Assembly: GCA_027079305.1 (NCBI GenBank)
Contig: JALWVU010000055.1
Span: 1 to 64,000, forward strand
Source: Aquificaceae bacterium
Lineage (GTDB): Bacteria; Aquificota; Aquificia; Aquificales; Aquificaceae
Direction of reading: 5' to 3'
Length of the DNA: 64,000 nt
Shown here: positions 53,973 through 64,000 of the stretch, one piece after another
Layout: the number at the start of each line of letters is the position of its first letter
Position numbering within the stretch: position 1 is the stretch's first letter
Notes under the pieces: generated by a model
The model's database searches: none
Seen by the model: the letters and a program-made list of their open reading frames with translations, nothing else
Told to the model about the DNA's origin: nothing
Program-made: the position numbers and the translations under genes

Positions 53973-54863
53973 GTGGTGGAGCTTGTTCAGGGCTTTGACC
54001 TCTCGAGGCTGACCAGTATAAGGATAGGGGGAAGGGCCAGATACCTCGCCCTACCGGAGAGCCTGGAGGATCTTTACAGAGTTACACTCATCAGCAGAGA
54101 GAAGGACATCCCCCTTTTCTTACTCGGCGGGGGGTCGAACACCATATTCGGGGATGTGAACGGTGTCGTTGTCAGCCTGTCAAAGATCAGGGGTATTAAA
54201 GTCTGGGAGGAAAAGGGACACATATTCGTTGAAGCCCTTGCAGGAACACCTCTGAAGGAGATAACAAGTCTCGCTCTCAGGGAAAACTTGGAGGGAATAT
54301 ACAGACTCCTCGGGTTCCCCGCTACGGTTGGCGGTGCGGTGGCCATGAACGCGGGAGCCTTCGGTGTGGAAATAAAGGACTTCCTTCAGGAGATCACCTA
54401 CATGGACTGGTTCGGAGAAGTTCATAAGATCAGCGCACGGGAGTTGGATTTCTCCTACAGGAAGTCTCCTTTTCCGAAAGAAGGTGTGGTTATCTCATGC
54501 CTTTTTAAGTTGAGAAGGAGTAGCAGTCCTGTTGCTGAAGACTACGGAAGAATCAGAGATTTGAGAAAAAGGACACAGCCGATAAACCTTCCCACGAGCG
54601 GTTCCACCTTCAAGAATCCCCTTCCTAAGAGGGCAGGAGAGCTTCTGGAAAAGGTGGGTATGAAAGGTTTCAGGTTGGGCGATGTGGCCTTCTCCGAGAA
54701 GCACTCCAACTTCCTGGTTAATTCGGGAAGGGGAACTATAGAGGAGGTGAGGAAACTGCTGGAAGAAGCTAAGAGGAGGGTTTACGAAGAGTTCGGGATA
54801 AAGCTCGAGGAGGAGGTTAGGCTGGTTGAGGATAGTGGTTCTGATGGGTGGAAGGTCCTCTGA
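53973..54863 (+). CDS. murB: UDP-N-acetylenolpyruvoylglucosamine reductase
   Basis: Flavoenzyme completing UDP-MurNAc synthesis. 296 residues with TSIRIGGRA, the FAD-binding GGGSNTIFGD and GFPATVGGAVAMNAGAFG, and the catalytic SGSTFKNP serine. GTG start 1 nt after the kinase stop. Overlaps ddl by 38 nt. Confidence 0.96.
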   Translation: MVELVQGFDLSRLTSIRIGGRARYLALPESLEDLYRVTLISREKDIPLFLLGGGSNTIFGDVNGVVVSLSKIRGIKVWEEKGHIFVEALAGTPLKEITSLALRENLEGIYRLLGFPATVGGAVAMNAGAFGVEIKDFLQEITYMDWFGEVHKISARELDFSYRKSPFPKEGVVISCLFKLRRSSSPVAEDYGRIRDLRKRTQPINLPTSGSTFKNPLPKRAGELLEKVGMKGFRLGDVAFSEKHSNFLVNSGRGTIEEVRKLLEEAKRRVYEEFGIKLEEEVRLVEDSGSDGWKVL

Positions 54864-55695
54864 GAGGGAGATCTCCCTCAAAACTGGGGAGGCGGTCTCG
54901 AAGGCCCTAAGGGAGATGGGGCATGAAGTGATCGAGTTTGACCTCACAGAGGACCTCGCCTGCAAACTTCTTGAAGTGAAGCCTGATAAAGTGTTCATAG
55001 CTCTTCACGGCCCCTACGGGGAGGACGGGAGAATTCAGGGCCTTCTGGACATACTGGGGATCCCTTATACCGGCACGGGTGTTCTTGGGAGCGCCCTCGC
55101 GATGGATAAGGACATAACCAAGAGACTGCTCAGATCCGAGGGTATACCCACTCCGGACTGGGTGTGTGTGAGAAAGGGGGATCCCATTCCCGGGTGGGAT
55201 AGCTACCCTGCTGTGGTCAAGCCCGCGGATCAAGGCTCGAGCGTGGGGCTGAGCGTGGTAGACAGCCGGAAGGAGCTTGAGGAATCCGTTAAAGAACTCT
55301 TCCAAATTACCGAAAAGGTTCTCATAGAGTCCTTTGTGGAAGGTCGGGACATGACCGTGGGCGTGCTTAAGGGGAAGCCTCTCCCCGTGATAGAGATAAG
55401 GCCCAAGAAGGGCATATACGACTACGAGAGCAAGTATACGAAAGGAGCAACCGACTACGTGTTCTTAGAGGACGAAGACTTATCGAAAGAACTTCAGGAG
55501 ATAGCCCTCAAGGTTCACAGGCTCTTAGAGCTAAAAGATATGTCCCGGGTAGACTTCAGAGTCGATGAAGAGGGCAAACCCTACGTTCTGGAGGTGAACA
55601 CCATACCCGGGATGACCGAGCTGAGCTTACTACCTATGGCCTGCAAGAAAGCGGGAATGGACTTTAAGGAGATGCTGTCTATAATACTAAGTTAG
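54826..55695 (+). CDS. ddl: D-alanine-D-alanine ligase
   Basis: ATP-grasp ligase making the D-Ala-D-Ala terminus of peptidoglycan precursors. 289 residues: MGGRSSEREISLKTG, HGPYGEDG, VKPADQGSSVGLS and the metal-binding DFRVDEEGKPYVLEVNTIPGMT. TTG start inside the end of murB. Confidence 0.95.
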   Translation: MRIVVLMGGRSSEREISLKTGEAVSKALREMGHEVIEFDLTEDLACKLLEVKPDKVFIALHGPYGEDGRIQGLLDILGIPYTGTGVLGSALAMDKDITKRLLRSEGIPTPDWVCVRKGDPIPGWDSYPAVVKPADQGSSVGLSVVDSRKELEESVKELFQITEKVLIESFVEGRDMTVGVLKGKPLPVIEIRPKKGIYDYESKYTKGATDYVFLEDEDLSKELQEIALKVHRLLELKDMSRVDFRVDEEGKPYVLEVNTIPGMTELSLLPMACKKAGMDFKEMLSIILS

Positions 55696-55709
55696 CCCTG
55701 GAGGATGCT

Positions 55710-56417
55710 GTGAAAAAAAAACCTTCGAGGGGAAATAGAGCGGGGAGGCTCTTCTCACTGCTTCTCTTCTCTTCCTGGATAGGTTTTATGGCTGTGGCGA
55801 GCTTCTTTTTGCCCTCCTTCCTCGGCCAGCTTCCCCTCTTTCAGATAAAGCAGGTGGAGATAGACGGCAACTACAGGATACCCTTTGAGTATATAAGGGA
55901 CGTGGTTGTAGATCTTAACGGCAATCTTATGAGTCTGAGAAGCTCCGAGCTGAAGAAACTTCTGAACGCAAAGTTTGAAAACAGAGTTAAGAAAGTAGAC
56001 TTAAAGAAGAGGTTCACCAGTAAAGGCATAGTGCTGGAGGTTCGCATAGAAGAGAGGGTTCCGGTGGCAAAGCTCAAGCTCGGCAGGAGCTACAGGCTTC
56101 TGGATAAAGAGGGCGTGATCTTCAAGCCAATTGGAGATGAAGGCAAGGATCTTGTGGAGGTTAAAGCCTACGACAAGGGTATTTTGAGCAAATCTTTTCC
56201 AAGGCTTTACGATGAAGTTTTGAGCCTTGGTCTTCCTGTTGAGAAGATAATAGTCAGGAGGGACAAAATTATTCTTGAATTTAAGAGGAAAAAAGTAATT
56301 CTCCCACCTCTCGAGTTTTTATCCGATAATGTATCCGAGCGTCTTCTTATGATTTATAATTTTCCTCAGGAAAAAGTTGATTTGAGGTTCGACAGATTTA
56401 TCTTAGTAAGAAATTAG
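55710..56417 (+). CDS. ftsQ: cell division protein FtsQ
   Basis: Bitopic membrane protein linking FtsA/FtsZ and septal synthesis. 235 residues: basic N-terminus, one membrane helix (about 16-40), POTRA domain with IKQVEIDGNYRIPFEYI, and the FtsQ domain (IEERVPVAKLKL, YRLLDKEGVIF). GTG start. The last 140 bp are AT-rich. Confidence 0.9.
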   Translation: MKKKPSRGNRAGRLFSLLLFSSWIGFMAVASFFLPSFLGQLPLFQIKQVEIDGNYRIPFEYIRDVVVDLNGNLMSLRSSELKKLLNAKFENRVKKVDLKKRFTSKGIVLEVRIEERVPVAKLKLGRSYRLLDKEGVIFKPIGDEGKDLVEVKAYDKGILSKSFPRLYDEVLSLGLPVEKIIVRRDKIILEFKRKKVILPPLEFLSDNVSERLLMIYNFPQEKVDLRFDRFILVRN

Positions 56418-56424
56418 AGGTGGT

Positions 56425-57672
56425 ATGAGAACGGTTGCTTCTATAGATATAGGAACAGAAAAGATAGTCGCTCTCATAGGGGAGGTGGACTCCTACGGTG
56501 ACATCCATATAATAGGCGTAGGTGAGACCAAGTCCAGGGGTATAGACAAGGGAACTATAACGAGGCTCGGAGTTGCCGCCAGAGCGATAGCCACCGCGGT
56601 AAGGGAAGCGGAGGAGATGTCCGGCCAGAAAGTCTCCGAGGTTGTGATAAACATATCCGGCAGGGGGCTCAGAAGCCAGAACGAGTTAGGCTCTACGAGC
56701 GTCTCCCCGAGTCCTGTAGAGGTGGCGGAAGAACACATAAAGCGTCTTATCGACATGAGCATAGCGAAAGGTAAGGAGGATGGGTTCGAGATAATCCACG
56801 CCATACCCCGAAAATACACCCTCGACGATCAGGAGGGGATAGAGGATCCGGTGGGACTCATAGGCTCCAAACTCACGGCTCAGGTTCACATCGTCAAGAT
56901 AAGCGCCAGCTCCAGTATGAATCTGGAGAAAGCTGTAACTTCTGCGGGATTTGAGCCTGTCTCCAAGGTGGTCAGCGCCCTCGCCTCCGCCAAGGCGGTT
57001 CTTAAAGAGGAGGAGAAGGAGGATGGTGTCCTGCTCATAGATATGGGTGCTGGATTGACCGACTTCGTCCTCTTCCTCGAAGGTCATCCGGTCGTAACAG
57101 GCTCGGTGCCCTATGCGGGAAGCGTGATAACCAAGGACATCAGCAGTTTCATGAAGGTAGATCAGGAGGAGGCTGAGAGGATAAAGAAGGAGGAGGGAGT
57201 GGCTCTCGTGGATCTCGTCAAAGAGGAGGAGGTCTTCAAGATAAAGCCGAGGGGAGAGACGAGGGAACTAACCATAGAGAAGTTCAAACTGGCGGAGGTC
57301 ATTCAGGTCAGGCTTGAGGAGATAATGGAAAAGGTGATAGCTTACATAGAAGAGGCTGGCTTTAAGCTGGACATGGCCAACGCTGGTGTTGTCATAACCG
57401 GAGGGTGCGCGAATCTAAAGGGAATAAAGGAGTTTCTGGAAAGATTTACGGACCTTCCCGCAAGGGTCGGTGTTCCTACTGGTCTTATAGGTCTCAAGGA
57501 GAAGATAGAGGATCCCAAATACGCTACCGCGGTTGGACTTCTCAAGTTCAGCGTTCTGCCGGAAGGTGCTGTGTCCGAGAAAAAACACGCGGTTTCCCAC
57601 AACAACAGTAAACCCATAAGTATTAGATATATCATGGAGAAGCTAAAGGAGTTCTTCAGGGAAATTCTATAG
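56425..57672 (+). CDS. ftsA: cell division protein FtsA
   Basis: Actin-like membrane tether for FtsZ. 415 residues: ASIDIGTEKIVALIGE, 1C domain, LLIDMGAGLTDFVLF and VVITGGCANLKGI phosphate loops, and a C-terminal amphipathic helix (MEKLKEFFREIL). GAGGTGG ribosome-binding site; 11 nt before ftsZ. Confidence 0.96.
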   Translation: MRTVASIDIGTEKIVALIGEVDSYGDIHIIGVGETKSRGIDKGTITRLGVAARAIATAVREAEEMSGQKVSEVVINISGRGLRSQNELGSTSVSPSPVEVAEEHIKRLIDMSIAKGKEDGFEIIHAIPRKYTLDDQEGIEDPVGLIGSKLTAQVHIVKISASSSMNLEKAVTSAGFEPVSKVVSALASAKAVLKEEEKEDGVLLIDMGAGLTDFVLFLEGHPVVTGSVPYAGSVITKDISSFMKVDQEEAERIKKEEGVALVDLVKEEEVFKIKPRGETRELTIEKFKLAEVIQVRLEEIMEKVIAYIEEAGFKLDMANAGVVITGGCANLKGIKEFLERFTDLPARVGVPTGLIGLKEKIEDPKYATAVGLLKFSVLPEGAVSEKKHAVSHNNSKPISIRYIMEKLKEFFREIL

Positions 57673-57683
57673 GAGGGACGGCC

Positions 57684-58787
57684 ATGGAAATTCAGGGGAC
57701 TTTGAACCCCACCAGGATCAAAGTGATAGGTGTGGGTGGTGGTGGTTGTAACGCTGTGAACAGGATGTTCCTTGACGGAATAGAAGACGTTGAGATATAC
57801 GCGGTAAACACGGACGTTCAGCACCTCGGCTCTCTCTCTGTTCCACACAAGATACAGATAGGTGAGAAGGTTACCAGAGGTCTGGGTGCAGGTGCAAGGC
57901 CTGAGGTGGGAGAGCAGGCTGCTCTCGAGGACGTGGACAAGATAAAGGAGATCCTTAAAGACACGGACATGCTCTTCTTAGCTGTGGGCCTTGGAGGCGG
58001 AACAGGGACGGGAGCAGCACCCGTAATAGCCCAAACCGCCAGGGATATGGGGATACTCACCGTTGCAGTGGCAACCCTTCCCTTCAACTTCGAGGGCCCT
58101 CGCAGGATGAAGGTAGCCCTTGAGGGCCTTGAGAAACTCAAAGACAGCGTGGATACCTATATAGTTATACATAACCAGAAGCTACAGGAGATAGGAAACA
58201 AGGTTCTCACCGTTAAGGACGCCTTTAAGGAGGTTGACAGCGTTCTCTCTAAGGCGGTCAGAGGTATAACGAACATAATATCCACCTCCGCCATGATAAA
58301 CGTTGACTTTGCGGATGTAAGGACCGTGATGGAAGAGGGAGGGCTTGCTCTCATAGGTATGGGTGAGGGAAGAGGTGAAGGTAAGATAGACGTGGCGGTC
58401 GAGCAGGCCATAACAAGCCCGCTCCTGGAGGGCAACTCCATAGAAGGTGCGAAGAGACTGCTCGTTACCCTCTGGGTTTCCGAGGACGTTCCCTTCAACG
58501 AGGTAGAGCAAGCGATAAACACAATCATGGAGAGGGCCCACAACGAGCCTCTTATAATCTTCGGTGCCGTCCTCGAAGAGGGAGCGGACAACTTCCTCAG
58601 GGTGGCGGTTGTTGCAACGGACTTTGATAAGACAGAGACCGCAAGGGAAGAGGAAGATAACCTGTTCAGGATAATAAAGAGAGAACCTCAGAACCTCAAA
58701 AAAGCCGTTCCAGAGGAGGGTGGCATAAACCCCGTAGAGCCCGAGGAGGAGATACCCGCCATACTCAGAAGGAAGAGAAAGATATAG
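57684..58787 (+). CDS. ftsZ: cell division protein FtsZ
   Basis: Tubulin-like GTPase that forms the Z-ring. 367 residues: IKVIGVGGGGCNAVN, tubulin signature GGGTGTGAAPV, T7 loop VNVDF-like (INVDFADVRTVM), linker, and C-terminal peptide EIPAILRRKRK that binds FtsA and MinC. GGAGGG before the ATG. Very close to Aquifex FtsZ, which anchors the taxonomic call. Confidence 0.98.
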   Translation: MEIQGTLNPTRIKVIGVGGGGCNAVNRMFLDGIEDVEIYAVNTDVQHLGSLSVPHKIQIGEKVTRGLGAGARPEVGEQAALEDVDKIKEILKDTDMLFLAVGLGGGTGTGAAPVIAQTARDMGILTVAVATLPFNFEGPRRMKVALEGLEKLKDSVDTYIVIHNQKLQEIGNKVLTVKDAFKEVDSVLSKAVRGITNIISTSAMINVDFADVRTVMEEGGLALIGMGEGRGEGKIDVAVEQAITSPLLEGNSIEGAKRLLVTLWVSEDVPFNEVEQAINTIMERAHNEPLIIFGAVLEEGADNFLRVAVVATDFDKTETAREEEDNLFRIIKREPQNLKKAVPEEGGINPVEPEEEIPAILRRKRKI

Positions 58788-58790
58788 TCC

Positions 58791-59053
58791 ATGAGGCCTA
58801 TAAACCCTAAAAAGAGCAGATCTTTTTCCTTCCTTCTGGGTCTCATCTACGGATACAGGACCGCGGACATGGAGCTGAAGATCCTTTCTATGAAGGAGTT
58901 TTCCGAGGATCTTCATCCGGACTTTGACATCTATTACCTGGACAGGAAGAGCGACAGGGTCAGCAAGAACGAGCCCATAGAGAACCCCACCCACATAGTC
59001 GCTCTCAAGGAGGACTTTGAAGCCAAGAAGGTCAGGATCTATATTTATAAGGC

Positions 59054-59057
<4 letters not shown>
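58791..59057 (+). CDS. hypothetical protein after ftsZ
   Basis: Unrecognised 88-residue protein. Basic N-terminus (RPINPKKSRSF), then a mixed alpha/beta stretch with DFDIYYLDRKS and KKVRIYIYKA strands. Starts 3 nt after ftsZ and overlaps hslO by 4 nt (ATGA), so it is translated as part of the division operon. No signal or membrane segment. Confidence 0.78.
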
Positions 59058-62823
<3,766 letters not shown>

Positions 62824-62837
<14 letters not shown>

Positions 62838-63834
62838 GAAACCGGACGTCGTTTTCGTAAAAGAGCTTTATGTTATCTATACCAAAGAGCAACATGGCGA
62901 GCCTCTCCACCCCCATGCCGAAGGCAAAACCCTGGTATAGGTCTGTATCTATACCGCAGGCTTCCAGAACGTTGGGATGAACCATGCCACATCCCATAAC
63001 CTCGAGCCATCCTGTATCCTTGCACACTCTACATCCTTCCTGATGGCATATCACACAACCTATGTCCACTTCCGCGGAAGGCTCCGTAAAGGGAAAGTAG
63101 GAGGTTCTGAATCTGACGGGCAGATCCGTCTGAAAGAACTCCCTCAGAAACTCCTGGATAACGTATTTCATATGCTTGAAGTTAGCCTGTTCGTTTACAA
63201 CGAGTCCTTCTACCTGATGGAACATGGGTGAGTGAGTGGGATCGTCATCTCTCCTGTAGACCTTACCGGGAGCTATCATCTGAATGGGAGGCTTCTGCTT
63301 CAACATAGTTCTTATCTGAACAGGGGATGTGTGGGTTCTGAGAAGATATCCGGGTTTATTTACATAAAAGGTGTCCTGCATATCCCTGGCGGGATGATCC
63401 GGGGGTATATTGAGTTTGTCGAAGTTGTACTCCTCGAGCTCTACCTCAGGCCCTTCTTCAACGGAAAAGCCCATACCTCTGAATATGTTCACTATCCTCT
63501 TGAGAGTTATGGTTATCGGATGAAGGCTTCCCGCAGTTCCCCTTACGGGAACCGTTAGATCCATCCATTCTTTGGAAAGCTTCTCCTCCAGCTCTCTCCT
63601 CTTAAGTTCCTCTTCCTTCTTTTGAATTATGTCCTCAACGAACTCTTTTAGCTCGTTTACCTTTCTACCGAACTCCTTCCTTTCTTCAGGTGGGATATCC
63701 TTTATTCGCTTTAGAGCGGAGCTGACCAGACCTTTCTTACCCAGATACTTTGAACGGACGTTCTGAAGCTCTTGCAGGCTATTTGCTGAGTTTACATCCT
63801 TTAGAGCTTCTTCCCTTATATCTTCAAGGTTCAT
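62824..63834 (-). CDS. pheS: phenylalanyl-tRNA synthetase alpha subunit
   Basis: 336 residues: N-terminal coiled coil that binds tRNA (about 1-85), then class II catalytic core with motif 2 FRTSYFPFTEPSAEVD, and GFAFGMGVERLAMLLFGI (motif 3). ENDVRFLRQF is the family C-terminus. A CxxC-x3-CxxC-like cluster (CVICHQEGCRVC) is present, as in many thermophile PheS. One-base overlap with rplT (TAATG). Confidence 0.96.
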
Positions 63835-64000
63835 TACAGGGCGGACTTTGCCTTTTCGACCACCTGGGCGAAGGCTTCTGGATCTCTCACAGCCATGTCC
63901 GCGAGGATCTTCCTGTCAAGCTCTATACCGGCTTTCTTTAGCCCGTTTATAAACCTGCTGTAGGACAGCCCGTAGGGCCTGACAGCCGCGTTTATCCTCG
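63834..64000 (-). CDS. rplT: 50S ribosomal protein L20, C-terminal part (runs off the window)
   Basis: Only the last 54 codons are in view: [20 protein letters not shown], then [20 protein letters not shown] and [14 protein letters not shown]. This is the L20 C-terminal domain. The order rplT-pheS matches the common infC-rpmI-rplT-pheST block. The 5' part lies beyond 64000. Confidence 0.95.
   Translation of the reverse strand, partial: RINAAVRPYGLSYSRFINGLKKAGIELDRKILADMAVRDPEAFAQVVEKAKSAL

Overview
The window reads as chromosome from a thermophilic, chemolithoautotrophic bacterium of the Aquificaceae (Aquifex / Hydrogenobacter / Hydrogenivirga / Thermocrinis relatives). The reasons are the FtsZ, FtsA, Rho and GatA sequences, a bacterial Trm1 tRNA methyltransferase next to tRNA-Leu, a proteome rich in Lys, Glu, Arg and Ile with heavy use of AGG/AGA and ATA codons, and extreme gene packing. 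The genus is not settled from the sequence alone. Base composition is moderately GC-rich by eye, except for the AT-richer first 2.2 kb.

Layout. 1-2280 is the right end of an integrated element: a truncated, frameshifted type I restriction gene (hsdR) ending against the 3' half of a tRNA-Ala(CGC), which is the expected footprint of site-specific integration into a tRNA gene. 2283-5182 (minus) is a complete oxidative pentose phosphate operon, gnd-zwf-pgl. 5227-8232 holds a large probable outer-membrane protein and an OmpA-type protein. 8240-16148 is a run of biosynthetic and housekeeping genes (argJ, slipin, speD, rsmD, coaD, an LptE-like gene, DUF302, ribD, ygfZ, a dienelactone hydrolase). 16185-21340 has rpmB, aroC, mlaE, a CDF exporter, a coiled-coil repeat protein and minCDE. 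21337-25302 (minus) has prfA, rpmE, rho and mnmE. 25332-27557 has tRNA-Leu(UAA), trm1 and a phosphoglucose/phosphomannose isomerase. 27655-30513 is a nitric oxide reductase operon (norC, norB and a small membrane protein) facing another membrane protein and pstB. 31350-40599 has pgk, an IMPase-like gene, a universal stress protein, a TPR protein, argF, glmS, gatA and tsaB. 40596-41746 (minus) is a fluoride-exporter operon, DUF190-crcB-DUF190, plus a 51-residue membrane protein I found by translating the gap. 41847-52174 has WD40, dtd, guaB, a KhtTU-type K+/H+ antiporter pair, DUF374, dapB, mutS2, an MBL hydrolase and mlaF. 52148-59995 has cfa and the division cluster kinase-murB-ddl-ftsQ-ftsA-ftsZ, followed by hslO. 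59987-64000 has ligA, a UbiE-like methyltransferase, pheS and the end of rplT.

How it works together. G6P made by the PGI/PMI enzyme could feed gnd-zwf-pgl for NADPH. pgk, argJ/argF, dapB, aroC, ribD, coaD, guaB and glmS fit a prototroph. NorBC gives NO detoxification or denitrification capacity. mlaE/mlaF, the LptE-like gene and OmpA show a diderm envelope.

Three architectural patterns seem the most novel. First, about fourteen transcription-unit heads carry a TANNNT-type -10 box only 6-9 nt before the start codon, which predicts leaderless mRNAs. Second, all nine native convergent gene pairs overlap at their 3' ends, leaving no room for intergenic terminators. Third, rpmB and rpmE share an almost identical promoter-leader-SD block. 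The most system-like loci are the DUF190-crcB-DUF190-microprotein operon and the leaderless tRNA-Leu/trm1/mnmE tRNA-modification locus.
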